Assembly (NCBI GenBank): GCA_009780435.1
Contig: WRAB01000003.1
Location: forward strand, 1-64,000
DNA length: 64,000 nt
DNA from: Oscillospiraceae bacterium
GTDB taxonomy: Bacteria > Bacillota > Clostridia > Oscillospirales > Oscillospiraceae
Direction of reading: 5' to 3'
Of the stretch, positions 43,575 through 52,610 are shown in pieces. The position numbers and the translations under genes were made by a program. Under the pieces are notes generated by a model that was given only the letters and a program-made list of their open reading frames with translations, ran no database searches and was not told the origin of the DNA. Position 1 is the stretch's first letter. The number at the start of each line of letters is the position of its first letter.

Positions 43575-44354
43575 TTACTGCGCCATGTTTCGATGCATCT
43601 CCCAGAGCAAAATCGACCCGGCGACCCCCGCATTGAGGGACTCGCACGCCGGATTCATGGGAATCCGCACTGTCCTGTGACAACGCTCTAAGAGGGCCTG
43701 ACTAATCCCCTGCCCCTCACTGCCGATGGCAATGGCCACCCGTTCTGGCCACGGCCCACCTGCATCTCGCCCACCCGCACCGGCGGCGGCACCCAAGAGG
43801 GTGATTCCCATGTAGGGGGTGGCGTCCCCGACGTCCCGTGTTTTTGTTTCGTTGACATACTCCAATATTTCATCCACCGCCATGCGGCACACCCGCTGAC
43901 GGAATACCGCCCCCATGGCCCCACGGATGGTCTTTGGATTGTATAAGTCCGCCGACTCCCCGGTCAAGATCACCTGATCCACGTAAAATGCGCTGGCTGA
44001 CCGGATCAGCGTCCCCACGTTTCCCGGATCCTGCAACCCGTCTAAAATCAGCACACGATCCGCGCCCTCCAGCGGCACCTGCGGTGCCTTCTTGCAGGCA
44101 AATAAAATCGGTTGCGGACTTTTCAATGGCGAGATATACGTGAGCAACTCCGCCGGCACCAAAATGGCCCCTGTCGCGAGATCAGACCGGCTGGCGACGA
44201 CATAGGTGATCTCCGCCCCCCATTGGAGCGCCTCCTCGTACAGGATGATCCCATCGCATAAAAATTCCCCGCAGGCGTCCCGATAGGTGCGATCTGTCCC
44301 CAGCCTCTTCAAGTGCTGTACAATAGGATTCTTCCGACTGGTGATCTCTTGCAT
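43575..44354 (-). CDS. SpoU/TrmH family RNA 2'-O-methyltransferase
   Basis: A 259-residue SPOUT enzyme. Residues 1-95 resemble the substrate-binding domain (ITSRKNPIVQHLKRL). The knot domain has LDGLQDPGNVGTLIRSA, AIGSEGQGIS and IPMNPACESLNAGVAGSILLWE, the three TrmH motifs. It methylates rRNA or tRNA ribose; which one cannot be told. It precedes the PfkB gene's terminator on the same strand. Confidence 0.9.
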   Translation of the reverse strand: MQEITSRKNPIVQHLKRLGTDRTYRDACGEFLCDGIILYEEALQWGAEITYVVASRSDLATGAILVPAELLTYISPLKSPQPILFACKKAPQVPLEGADRVLILDGLQDPGNVGTLIRSASAFYVDQVILTGESADLYNPKTIRGAMGAVFRQRVCRMAVDEILEYVNETKTRDVGDATPYMGITLLGAAAGAGGRDAGGPWPERVAIAIGSEGQGISQALLERCHRTVRIPMNPACESLNAGVAGSILLWEMHRNMAQ

Positions 44355-44377
44355 ACGCTCACCCCAAATTTTAAATT

Positions 44378-44406
44378 GCGGGGCTGACGCACTGCATCAC
44401 CCCCGC
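44378..44406 (-). terminator. Hairpin after the PfkB gene (palindrome family C, copy 2)
   Basis: Stem GCGGGGCTGA with TCACCCCCGC (one mismatch), followed on the minus strand by AATTTAAAATTT. Sequence and layout match the rpsU terminator at 16259-16288. Confidence 0.65.
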
Positions 44407-44416
44407 ACTGGAATTG

Positions 44417-45364
44417 CTAGTTACATTTTGTCACATGGAACACAGTTTTTTCATAATATGCGTCCACCTCTTGCGCTGATAGAAAGCCCCTGGCCCCACC
44501 GGCCTCACCGATTTTATAGGACGCAAAGAGCACGGCTTTCTTCAGGGCATCTATGCCGGCTTCGCCCTGGCTGTAGTAGTGGATAAAGCTGCTAAACAGC
44601 GCGTCTCCTGCGCCGACGGTGTTGACAACCGACCTTGTAAACACGGCGTCCACTTGATAGATCGCATCTTCCGCCCTGCAATATAGCATGGCGCCTTTTG
44701 CGCCGAGACCTATTACAATCACGCGGGGTCCATAGGTCTCTTTTAGCTGGGTGATAACCGTCTCATAGGTCTCTGATAGACCTTCATCACTTAAAAATAA
44801 AATATCCGCGCTTTGCAGAAACTCTTGATTATATGGGTCGTGGATATCCCGCAACACATGGACATCCGTTGCGATCAAAATCCCGTTTTGCTTTGCCAGG
44901 TGTAGCAACGGACGGCAAAAATTGGAGTTGCACACAACTGCGATGTCACACCCCTGCAACGGTTTCGCAAAGAATGCCTCGTTATACGTTTGATCCTGAT
45001 AGTCTTTCAGATCACAGTAAATCTGCCGCTTTCCGGTCTCATCGTACAGCACGACAGACTGGGCCGTGGCCGATAAGTCGTGTTGTAGATACTTTGTATC
45101 CCAACCCTCTTGGCCAAACAGCGCCAGGACACTTTCGGCGGCCATATCTTTGCCGAGCAGCGATATGACGGTCACAGAATCCCCCAGCACAGAGAGGGCC
45201 TTTGCTATATTGACCGCAACGCCGGAAACCGTCGTTTTGACCCCGAAAAACGGGTATGCAATGGGGAAATACGGAACGGGAAATTCTTTGATTTTCACCG
45301 TCGTCTCACTATTGATTAAACCCGCTATCAGAATGTTTCCCATACGCATGACGCTTTCTCTCAT
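44417..45364 (-). CDS. PfkB family carbohydrate kinase
   Basis: A 315-residue ribokinase-fold kinase: GVKTTVSGVAVNIAKALSVLG (first PfkB signature region) and NTVGAGDALFSSFIHYY (second signature, with the catalytic Asp). The substrate is a sugar or nucleoside that cannot be named. It might phosphorylate what the nearby importer brings in, but it is not in that operon. ATGs at 45364, 45349 and 45343 are possible starts; the first gives MRESVMRMGN. Confidence 0.88.
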   Translation of the reverse strand: MRESVMRMGNILIAGLINSETTVKIKEFPVPYFPIAYPFFGVKTTVSGVAVNIAKALSVLGDSVTVISLLGKDMAAESVLALFGQEGWDTKYLQHDLSATAQSVVLYDETGKRQIYCDLKDYQDQTYNEAFFAKPLQGCDIAVVCNSNFCRPLLHLAKQNGILIATDVHVLRDIHDPYNQEFLQSADILFLSDEGLSETYETVITQLKETYGPRVIVIGLGAKGAMLYCRAEDAIYQVDAVFTRSVVNTVGAGDALFSSFIHYYSQGEAGIDALKKAVLFASYKIGEAGGARGFLSAQEVDAYYEKTVFHVTKCN

Positions 45365-45391
45365 TGCTCTTGCACTAAAACATATTTTTTC

Positions 45392-45420
45392 GTCTTTCCC
45401 CGCCGTAGGCGGGGAAAGAC
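45392..45420. repeat. Palindromic repeat, family B copy 2
   Basis: GTCTTTCCCCGCC-GTA-GGCGGGGAAAGAC, a perfect 13-bp stem, then AGTAGGAGTTCTTG leading into the lysS stop. Confidence 0.7.
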
Positions 45421-45434
45421 AGTAGGAGTTCTTG

Positions 45435-46937
45435 CTAATTGTTCTCCGGTTTCATAGTGGGGAACAGGATCACGTCCCTGATAGATGCGCTGTCGGTGAG
45501 CAACATGACCATCCGGTCCACGCCGATGCCGCAGCCGCCCGTGGGGGGCAGGCCGTATTCTAAGGCGGTGATAAAATCGTCGTCCATCATCCCGGCCTCT
45601 TCGTCTCCCGCCTCCCGCATTTCGACCTGACGGGCAAAACGCGCCCTCTGGTCGATGGGGTCGTTGAGTTCGGAGAAAGCGTTTGCCATCTCCCGCCCGG
45701 TGATGAATAACTCAAACCGCTCTGTGAGCCGGGGATCGCTCTGGCTCCGTTTCGCAAGCGGAGAGACTTCCACGGGATGATCTAATATAAACGTGGGCTG
45801 GATCAGATTCGCCTCCGCCCGCTGGTCGAAGCACTCGTATAGAATATTGCCCCAGGTCTTCTCCTTGGGTAGCTCCACGCCGATTTTCTTTGCGGCCTGG
45901 ATGGCCTCCTCGTCGGAGGTCATGGCCATGAAGTCGATCCCCGTATGGACTTTCACCGCCTCGGCCATGGTCATCCGGGCAAAGGGGGCGGCCAGACTGA
46001 CGGCCTCGCCCTGATACGTGATCTCTGTGGTACTCAGAATATCCTGGGCGGCCTTGGCGAAGATGCCCTCCGTCCGGTCCATCATGTCGTTGTAGTCGGC
46101 GTAGGCCTCGTAGAACTCCACAGTAGTAAACTCCGGGTTGTGCCGGGGGCTCATCCCCTCGTTCCGAAAGAGCCGCCCGATCTCGTAGACCCGCTCAATG
46201 CCGCCCACCACCAGCCGCTTGAGGTGCAACTCCGTGGCGATACGCATGTACATGTCTAAATCCAGGGTGTTGTGGTGGGTCATAAAAGGCCGTGCGTTGG
46301 CACCGCCGGATACGGTGTTGAGCACCGGGGTCTCCACCTCTAAGTAGCCCAGATCGTCCAGATAGCGCCGGATGGTCTGGATTACCTTTGTGCGAATCTC
46401 AAATGCCCGCCGTACCTCCGGGTTTACAATCAAATCCACGTACCGCTGGCGATAGCGCAGTTCCTGATTGGTGAGCCCGTGGAATTTCTCCGGCAGGGGC
46501 AGGAGGGATTTGCTTAACAGTTGAACCGCGCTCACATGGATGGAAATCTCACCCCGCTGGGTGCGAAAAACCGTACCGGCCACACCGATAATATCACCAA
46601 TGTCCCACTTGCGAAACTCGTCAAACAACTCTTCGCCCAAGTTGTTGACCTTGATATACAACTGAATCCGGCCCTGATCGTCTTGGATATCGGCGAAAAA
46701 CGCCTTGCCCATGACCCGCTTACTCATCATGCGTCCGGCCATGAAGACCTCTTGGCCTTCCATGGCCTCAAAGTTGTCTTTCACTTCACGGCTATAGACT
46801 GTGCGGGTGAATTTTGTCACGTGGAAGGGGTCTTTCCCCTCCTCTTGCAGTTTCGCCAGTTTATCCCGGCGGATTTGCAAGAGTTCGGACAGGTTTTCCA
46901 TCTCGGTCTCCGGTGTGCGGTTTTCTTGGGCCATCAT
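45435..46937 (-). CDS. lysS: Lysyl-tRNA synthetase, class II
   Basis: A 500-residue synthetase with the N-terminal OB-fold anticodon domain (about residues 55-150; VFMAGRMMSKR) and class II core motifs: RYVDLI, FRNEGMSPRHNPEFTTVEFYEAYADY (motif 2) and GIGVDRMVMLLTD (motif 3). It charges tRNA-Lys. AGGAG five bases before ATG 46937 sets the start. It is co-transcribed with greA, 25 bases upstream, the usual greA-lysS pairing. Confidence 0.97.
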   Translation of the reverse strand: MMAQENRTPETEMENLSELLQIRRDKLAKLQEEGKDPFHVTKFTRTVYSREVKDNFEAMEGQEVFMAGRMMSKRVMGKAFFADIQDDQGRIQLYIKVNNLGEELFDEFRKWDIGDIIGVAGTVFRTQRGEISIHVSAVQLLSKSLLPLPEKFHGLTNQELRYRQRYVDLIVNPEVRRAFEIRTKVIQTIRRYLDDLGYLEVETPVLNTVSGGANARPFMTHHNTLDLDMYMRIATELHLKRLVVGGIERVYEIGRLFRNEGMSPRHNPEFTTVEFYEAYADYNDMMDRTEGIFAKAAQDILSTTEITYQGEAVSLAAPFARMTMAEAVKVHTGIDFMAMTSDEEAIQAAKKIGVELPKEKTWGNILYECFDQRAEANLIQPTFILDHPVEVSPLAKRSQSDPRLTERFELFITGREMANAFSELNDPIDQRARFARQVEMREAGDEEAGMMDDDFITALEYGLPPTGGCGIGVDRMVMLLTDSASIRDVILFPTMKPENN

Positions 46938-46962
46938 GTGTTCTCCTTCGATTCCGGGGTGT

Positions 46963-47442
46963 CTAACCTCTGGCAATAGACAAAATTTCCAGCTTAAATG
47001 CACCGGCGGGGGCTTCGACGGTCACAGTCTCCCCCTCCGTCCGACCCATGAGGGCTTTGCCGATGGGTGAGTCGTCAGAGACGCGCATGAGCATGGGGTC
47101 GGCCTCTTGACTGCCGACGATCTCATAGGTGTCTTTCTCGTCAAAAGCCACGTCCCGCACGGTGACACGGCTACCCAAAAATACGCCGCTGGTGTGATCA
47201 ATTCGCTCAATGATCTCGGCGTTGTCGATGACGTTTTTCATCTCGGCAATTTTGGAGTATAGCTTGCCCTGCTCTGTCTTGGCCTCGTCGTACTCGCTGT
47301 TTTCCGAGAGATCACCGAAACTGCGGGCCTCTTTGATCTGCTCCGCCACTTCTTTCTCCCGCACCGTGTGCAGATAATTGAGTTCGGCCACCAATTCATC
47401 GTAGCGGGCCTGGCTCATTTTAAATTTATTTTCTCCTGCCAT
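46963..47442 (-). CDS. greA: Transcription elongation factor GreA
   Basis: A 159-residue factor that rescues backtracked RNA polymerase. The N-terminal coiled coil carries ARSFGDLSENSEYDEAKTEQ, with the acidic tip residues, and the C-terminal FKBP-like domain carries DSPIGKALMGRTEGETVTVEAPAG. AAGGA eight bases before ATG 47442 sets the start. The leader of about 185 bases contains a long palindrome (47488-47515). Confidence 0.97.
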   Translation of the reverse strand: MAGENKFKMSQARYDELVAELNYLHTVREKEVAEQIKEARSFGDLSENSEYDEAKTEQGKLYSKIAEMKNVIDNAEIIERIDHTSGVFLGSRVTVRDVAFDEKDTYEIVGSQEADPMLMRVSDDSPIGKALMGRTEGETVTVEAPAGAFKLEILSIARG

Positions 47443-47487
47443 GTCGTTCTTCCTTTCGCCCAAATTTCTGGGTAATACTCCTGCTCA

Positions 47488-47515
47488 TGTTTCCCCAACC
47501 CGGGTTGGGGAAACA
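47488..47515. repeat. Palindromic repeat, family B copy 3, in the greA leader
   Basis: A perfect 28-base palindrome: TGTTTCCCCAACCC and its reverse complement, followed by CAGTAAAATTTTCTGCTTA. It lies between the greA promoter and start codon, so it would be transcribed. Confidence 0.75.
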
Positions 47516-47635
47516 CAGTAAAATTTTCTGCTTAATGTAAAAATATCACCGCACCAGTGTGCGATGAGGGATGAGGGAAATTAAACTAATGAAAAATCTG
47601 AAAGGTGTGCCTTCACAACTCAACACACCCTAGAC

Positions 47636-47664
47636 AGTATAGGTTGTTTCCGCTCTCTTGTCAA
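47636..47664 (-). promoter_or_regulatory. Promoter of greA-lysS
   Basis: Minus strand TTGACA (47659-47664), 17 bases, TATACT (47636-47641): near-perfect sigma-A consensus just downstream of the unknown 281-residue gene. Confidence 0.85.
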
Positions 47665-47675
47665 GGGGTTTTCTT

Positions 47676-48521
47676 TTAAATTCGAGGGGTCTCAATGAAA
47701 ACATCTTGAATTTTAATGTTTCCCGGATCAATCAGCCCACGAAAGGCCGCTTCCGACAAGATAGGATCCGGCGCAAACCCGTCCGGGAGCTCCGCCGCGA
47801 TCTGCCGGGACAACTGCAGCCCCAATCCCGTAATCCGCTGTCCGCCTGGAATCCCGCCCCATAGCGCCGGCTCTGGCGCAAAGACCAGACACTGACCGGA
47901 TAGCGCAAACGTTCTCTCTGGAGGATGAAATACCAGGGCAAAATCCGCCCGCCTGACCTGACTGGGAGTCGGCGCCTCCACCACAGGCAAACCGTATCGC
48001 CGCCGCAGGGCTTGACAAACCGCCGCCCCGTCCCGCTGGGTGCATATCTGTAAGTAACGGAATTGTTCTGCCATCTTTAAAATGGCCCGTTCCTCTGCGC
48101 CTCCCACAGATCGGAAAAAGCAGACTGCCGTGGCCCCGGAGCGCTCCGCCACATGGGCGCCCACATCGCCGGCCAAATAGGTGTGGAGGAATCCGGCATC
48201 CATCTGCGGGATATGGAGTCCCACCAGAAAGTCAGCGGGCGTCTCTCGGGAGATTGCCACTTTCTCGACGCCTTTGTCCGCAAGGCGCTTCGTTAAGTTT
48301 CGTTGTCGTCGCACCTTCTGCCGCGCTGTTAAACCGTCTATTGTCCCATGCTTGCAGTGTAGAACTGTCCTGCCGAAAAGCGTCCGCTCCGTCACCTCTG
48401 TACCATAGCCTTTTTGTAGACGACACCGCCACCGGGCCATCCGGCCCGGGTTTTCCCACGTCTGCGCCGAGAGCAGTCCCAGCATCCGCCTCATCCCCTT
48501 CTCCATGAGGATATGCGGCAT
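47676..48521 (-). CDS. Unrecognised 281-residue protein at the end of the ftsEX operon
   Basis: I do not recognise this protein. It is soluble, with no signal peptide or membrane helix. The first 75 residues are basic (MARWRCRLQKGYGT, ARQKVRRQRNLTKRLADKG). The rest alternates short hydrophobic strands and helices like a Rossmann-type fold (GATAVCFFRSVGGAEERAILKMA, RADFALVFHPP, GQCLVFAPEP). Four in-frame ATGs (48521, 48506, 48494, 48485) compete; the last two have purine-rich sequence upstream. It begins 16 bases after the CtpA-type gene, so it is probably the last gene of the division operon. Codon use looks like that of its neighbours. Confidence 0.6.
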   Translation of the reverse strand: MPHILMEKGMRRMLGLLSAQTWENPGRMARWRCRLQKGYGTEVTERTLFGRTVLHCKHGTIDGLTARQKVRRQRNLTKRLADKGVEKVAISRETPADFLVGLHIPQMDAGFLHTYLAGDVGAHVAERSGATAVCFFRSVGGAEERAILKMAEQFRYLQICTQRDGAAVCQALRRRYGLPVVEAPTPSQVRRADFALVFHPPERTFALSGQCLVFAPEPALWGGIPGGQRITGLGLQLSRQIAAELPDGFAPDPILSEAAFRGLIDPGNIKIQDVFIETPRI

Positions 48522-48536
48522 AGGATTGAAATAGTC

Positions 48537-49688
48537 CTATCGCAACAGGGTCAACGCGGCCTCTAACTGGATATCGTTCTCCGTTTCATCCTGCTCCACC
48601 TGATGATCCGGACGGATTCCCCCTGTCTCATACAAATCCACCCGATTTGAAGTAAAATATCGGTTGGTGGACAAGCGGATGGCACCGCCGCCCATCAGGG
48701 GGATGGTCACCTGACTTCTGCTCTTGCCCGAGGTGGGCATCCCCACAATCTCGGCCCATTCATACTCCTGCAAGATCGCCGCAAAGAACTCGGCGGCGGA
48801 AAAGGAGTGCTCGTTGACCAGCACCACAATCGGAATATCCAGATAGTCCGGCCCGGAGCGCCGTACCACTTCCCCGCCCCGGGGATCCAGGTAGACAAAT
48901 AGATCCCCCTCCGGCAAGAGGTAGTCTAAAACAGCAAGCAACTCGTAAACCCCGCCGCCCGGATTTGACCGGACGTCAAAAATCAAACTCTCCGCCCCAG
49001 TTTCCAGGAGCGTATCAATGGCCGCAATGGTCTCCTCTGCGCTGGTGGCGTTGAAATTCGCAATGCGGATATAACCGATGGAGTCCTCCATCTTCTCATA
49101 GGTCACGGGGCTGACGAAAAACTGCCTGACAAAGATCTCCGCTGTCCGCAACGCCCCTGCCGGATTTCGTAGCTCCAGAATGACAGAATACCCGTATCTG
49201 TCGCCAATCATCTGTCGGATTATTTCCGTCTCCAACTCCGCTGCGTTTTGCCCCTCCAGGGTGAGAATCGTATCGCCGGGGTTGAGTCCCGCCTCATCTG
49301 CCGGCCCCCCGGGTGTGACGCTGACGATCACCGGGTGATTTGTCTCCTCATCCCGGTCAAATGTGATGCCGATCATCCCCCTGTGTTGATTTTGCGTATT
49401 GCGTAATTCTGCCGCAAAGGCCTCTGCTGTCAGATAAGCCGACCAGGGGTCTCCCAAGGCCGCCACCGTGGCGGCGAGGGCCGCATCAGTCAGGTCAGAT
49501 TCCGAAAACTCGCCCACGTAACGGTTCGAGATGACCTCTCGCACTTGGCGAATCTGTTGGATCTCCCTGTGGAGATCGCCGCCTGCGCCGGTGAGGGTTT
49601 GAAAGCCCAAAATGCTAAGTAACAAAGTCGCTGATGCTGTTGCCAGCATCAGCGCAATGACTACAAATGTAGAATGTCGTCTCTTCAT
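48537..49688 (-). CDS. C-terminal processing protease, S41 family (CtpA-type)
   Basis: A 383-residue exported serine protease: an N-terminal membrane anchor (about 8-32), a PDZ domain (VIVSVTPGGPADEAGLNPGDTIL) and an S41 catalytic domain with the serine in NEHSFSAAEFFA and the lysine in MPTSGKSRSQV. Such proteases trim wall hydrolases or signalling proteins, which fits its place nine bases below the M23 gene and ftsEX. Confidence 0.93.
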   Translation of the reverse strand: MKRRHSTFVVIALMLATASATLLLSILGFQTLTGAGGDLHREIQQIRQVREVISNRYVGEFSESDLTDAALAATVAALGDPWSAYLTAEAFAAELRNTQNQHRGMIGITFDRDEETNHPVIVSVTPGGPADEAGLNPGDTILTLEGQNAAELETEIIRQMIGDRYGYSVILELRNPAGALRTAEIFVRQFFVSPVTYEKMEDSIGYIRIANFNATSAEETIAAIDTLLETGAESLIFDVRSNPGGGVYELLAVLDYLLPEGDLFVYLDPRGGEVVRRSGPDYLDIPIVVLVNEHSFSAAEFFAAILQEYEWAEIVGMPTSGKSRSQVTIPLMGGGAIRLSTNRYFTSNRVDLYETGGIRPDHQVEQDETENDIQLEAALTLLR

Positions 49689-49697
49689 GGATTTCCT

Positions 49698-51011
49698 CTA
49701 TCGTTGAAAGTACAGCATGGGATCCACGTGTACGCCGTTTCGGATAATCTCAAAGTGGATATGGGGCCCTGTGGAGTTTCCAGTGGAGCCCACTCGTGCG
49801 ATAACTTGGCCCTGAACCACATTGGCATTGCGGCTGACAAGGTTTACACTGTTATGGGCATAGACGGTGACATAGCCGTTACCGTGGTTGATCATAACCA
49901 CATTGCCAAAACCGCCCATCCAGCCGGAGAAGGTCACAACACCACTGGCCGCCGCCAATATATTCGTGCCATAGATGCCTGGCGCGGCAATATCAATCCC
50001 CCGGTGATTGGTGGAGCCAATCCCGCCAGGAGACACTCTGGGGCCGAAGCCCGAGGTGACACGGTTCGTAAAGTCGGACGGCCAGATAAAGTGTCCCGTC
50101 CCCGGACGTGACGGCGAGCCGCCCATACCGCCGCCGCCGGGGTTCCCGCCGGCTGCCGTTTGCCGTTCTAGTTCTGCGATGGCCTCTCTGCGGGCCGCAT
50201 CTAGGTCTTGTAAGCTCTGGGCGTGGGAGAGAATCTGAGCCGCAACACGCTCGTAATCTGCCGCAAGTTCTGCCGCTTCAATCTCATTGGCCGCAATTTG
50301 GGCCTCTAAGATGGCAATGAGTTCTTCTAACGCCTCGACCTCCGCCTGGAGTTCCGCCCGATCCCGCTCCAGCTGGGCGACGAGAATCTCCAAGTGGACA
50401 CGATCTTCCTCTAAGTCCGCTTTATACTCTCGCACCATGTCGCGGAATCGCGCCAACTCTTCTGCCATCTGTTGGTCGTGTTCCATGATCTGGTTGATAT
50501 CGCTGATCTTCGTCATCAGATCGCTGAAGCTCTGGGCGGTCAAGAGGAGTTGTATGTAGCTGAGCCGACCTCTCTCTTCCATTGTCCGAACCCGCTGTCT
50601 GTAACGCTCTAACTGTTCCTCTTCCTGCGCTACAAGATCCGCCGCTCGGAGCTCCTTATCCAAGATCATCATCTGATAGATGGCAATCTCTTCTTCTGTC
50701 AGTGCGATTCTGTCTTCTAACAGAATCACCTTTTCTTGGAGGACTCCCACTTCTTCCAGATAGGCGCGTTCATCGGCCCGCAGGGCTGCTAATCTCTCCT
50801 GGACGCCGGTCAACTGCGCGTTAATCGTGGCAGCCTGCCCCTCCAGATTGTTCAACTGACTTCTGGCCTGACTGATCTGCCGATCAATCTCCGTCAAACT
50901 CGTACCGCGGGCAAACAGATAACCGGCGATCGTAAAGAACGTGGTCAGAACCATAAGCACGGCCAACACAATAGCGACTGTTTTTACAAATCGTCTGTTT
51001 CGCATAACCAA
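49698..51011 (-). CDS. Coiled-coil M23 peptidase-domain protein (EnvC/PcsB-like)
   Basis: A 437-residue protein with a membrane anchor or signal sequence (about 8-32), a very long coiled coil (about 35-290) and a C-terminal LytM/M23 domain with TNHRGIDIA and HIHFEI. The M23 metal ligands (HxxxD and HxH) appear intact, so it may be an active endopeptidase. It is encoded directly after ftsEX, the arrangement in which FtsEX activates a coiled-coil wall hydrolase at division. TTG 51011 has GGAGG seven bases upstream; ATG 51005 is the alternative. Confidence 0.93.
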   Translation of the reverse strand: MVMRNRRFVKTVAIVLAVLMVLTTFFTIAGYLFARGTSLTEIDRQISQARSQLNNLEGQAATINAQLTGVQERLAALRADERAYLEEVGVLQEKVILLEDRIALTEEEIAIYQMMILDKELRAADLVAQEEEQLERYRQRVRTMEERGRLSYIQLLLTAQSFSDLMTKISDINQIMEHDQQMAEELARFRDMVREYKADLEEDRVHLEILVAQLERDRAELQAEVEALEELIAILEAQIAANEIEAAELAADYERVAAQILSHAQSLQDLDAARREAIAELERQTAAGGNPGGGGMGGSPSRPGTGHFIWPSDFTNRVTSGFGPRVSPGGIGSTNHRGIDIAAPGIYGTNILAAASGVVTFSGWMGGFGNVVMINHGNGYVTVYAHNSVNLVSRNANVVQGQVIARVGSTGNSTGPHIHFEIIRNGVHVDPMLYFQR

Positions 51012-51040
51012 TGTATTCCCTCCAAATTATGACACAGAAC

Positions 51041-51934
51041 CTATACTTTTAAATATTTCCGAATGGTGAGCACACTGCCGAGGGTGCCGACGATAAAGCC
51101 GACGACCGCAAAGACCAAGATGATAAAGTCAGCTACCGCACCAAAGCTGAGTACCTGGATCAAATTCCCGGTCAGTTCTTGGAATATCTGATCCGCCACC
51201 AGCCCGTAGATGCCCCACTGTATGAAAAAGGCCACAATGGCGCCGGTGAGCCCCAGGATAAATCCCTGGAACACAAAGGGCCATCGAATGAACCCCTTGG
51301 TCGCCCCGACCATTCTCATTATAGCGATTTCTTCGCGTCTGTCAAATGTGGCGAGTTTTATGGTGTTTGCGATAATGAAAATTGAGACCACAAAAAGCAC
51401 CGCAGTAATGGCCAAAAAGACCACCGCTAAAACGTTGCGCGCCGTAACAAACAACCCCGCTATATAGGGATCAAAAATGATCTCGTCAATGCCCGGGATC
51501 TGCAGAAGCCGCTCTTCCGTCTCTACCATCAGCGCAATATCTTCTAGGTCGATGACAAACCGATGGCGAAGGACATCTTCCTCCAACCCATCTGTAATTT
51601 CCGGCCCGTGGGCCTCGACAAATGCCGCAAGGGCATCGTACCGCGTGACAAAGGTGGCATCCGCCACGTTGGGATCGACAAGAATTCGCCACTCTAGCTC
51701 TCTGGCATCTTCCTCTGTCAGACGGTCGTCTATCAGGGCCAGCATCTGGTTGCGGCTCTCCGCCTCTTGGACGGCTTCGTTGATATTCATAGCGACCAAC
51801 AGAAAACTCCCCATAATCACAAGGCAGGCCACAATAATTGCCACAGAGGCAAAGCTCATGAAGCCATGTGTGAAAATGCTGCTGACGCCCTCTTTGATAT
51901 AATAACCCAGATTACTCCGCTTTTTCTTGCTCAT
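51041..51934 (-). CDS. ftsX: Cell division protein FtsX
   Basis: A 297-residue membrane protein with an N-terminal helix (about 20-45), an extracellular loop (about 50-165) and three C-terminal helices, with the family loop TIKLATFDRREEIAIMRMVGAT. It forms the membrane part of the FtsEX complex. Its start lies 23 bases inside the end of ftsE. Confidence 0.96.
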   Translation of the reverse strand: MSKKKRSNLGYYIKEGVSSIFTHGFMSFASVAIIVACLVIMGSFLLVAMNINEAVQEAESRNQMLALIDDRLTEEDARELEWRILVDPNVADATFVTRYDALAAFVEAHGPEITDGLEEDVLRHRFVIDLEDIALMVETEERLLQIPGIDEIIFDPYIAGLFVTARNVLAVVFLAITAVLFVVSIFIIANTIKLATFDRREEIAIMRMVGATKGFIRWPFVFQGFILGLTGAIVAFFIQWGIYGLVADQIFQELTGNLIQVLSFGAVADFIILVFAVVGFIVGTLGSVLTIRKYLKV

Positions 51935-52610
51935 GGGTCACATACCCCTCCATTCCGTCGCTGATGACCTTGCCGTTGTCCAGGGCAATCACCCGCTTTG
52001 CGAAGCGATTCACCAACTCTTTTTCATGGGTGACGACGAGCACTGTGGTACCCAGTTGATTGATCTTCTCCAAGAGCATCATGATCTCCAAACTGCGGGC
52101 CGGGTCTAAGTTTCCCGTGGGTTCGTCGGCGATGATCATAGACGGGTTGTTGACCAGCGCTCTGGCAATGGCCACCCGCTGCTGTTCGCCGCCGGAGAGT
52201 TCCTCCGGTCTGCGGTAGGTGTCCACGTTGAGCCCTACGAGATCCAGCACGTAGGGGACACGCTTCTGAATTTCTTTTTCCCTTGTCCCAATGACCCGCA
52301 TGGCGAAAGCCACGTTGTCATAGACGGATTTTTTTTCAATGAGCCGAAAGTCCTGAAAGACGATCCCCAGGGTTCTGCGCATCATAGATTTTTTCTTGCT
52401 TCTGAGCCGATTTAATTTGTACCCGTTGACTTCCACGACACCCTCGCTGGGCGTAATCTCCGCCGTGAGGAGTTTGATGATCGTGGATTTTCCAGAACCG
52501 GAGGGGCCTACAAGGAATGCAAACTCTCCGTCCTCTAGGGTGATACTCACACCACGCAAAGCCCTGGTCCCGTTGTCATAGGCCTTATGAACTTCATGCA
52601 TTCTAATCAT
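51912..52610 (-). CDS. ftsE: Cell division ATP-binding protein FtsE
   Basis: A 232-residue ABC ATPase with Walker [11 protein letters not shown]-loop [19 protein letters not shown], signature [15 protein letters not shown] and Walker [14 protein letters not shown], matching FtsE. It powers FtsX signalling to periplasmic or extracellular wall hydrolases. It overlaps the upstream PucR-like gene by four bases. Confidence 0.97.
   Translation of the reverse strand: MIRMHEVHKAYDNGTRALRGVSITLEDGEFAFLVGPSGSGKSTIIKLLTAEITPSEGVVEVNGYKLNRLRSKKKSMMRRTLGIVFQDFRLIEKKSVYDNVAFAMRVIGTREKEIQKRVPYVLDLVGLNVDTYRRPEELSGGEQQRVAIARALVNNPSMIIADEPTGNLDPARSLEIMMLLEKINQLGTTVLVVTHEKELVNRFAKRVIALDNGKVISDGMEGYVTHEQEKAE

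Noticed and set aside
47443..47675. T-box leader ahead of greA-lysS
   Set aside because: No T-box consensus or specifier-loop layout was seen; the palindrome there belongs to a family found elsewhere in the window.
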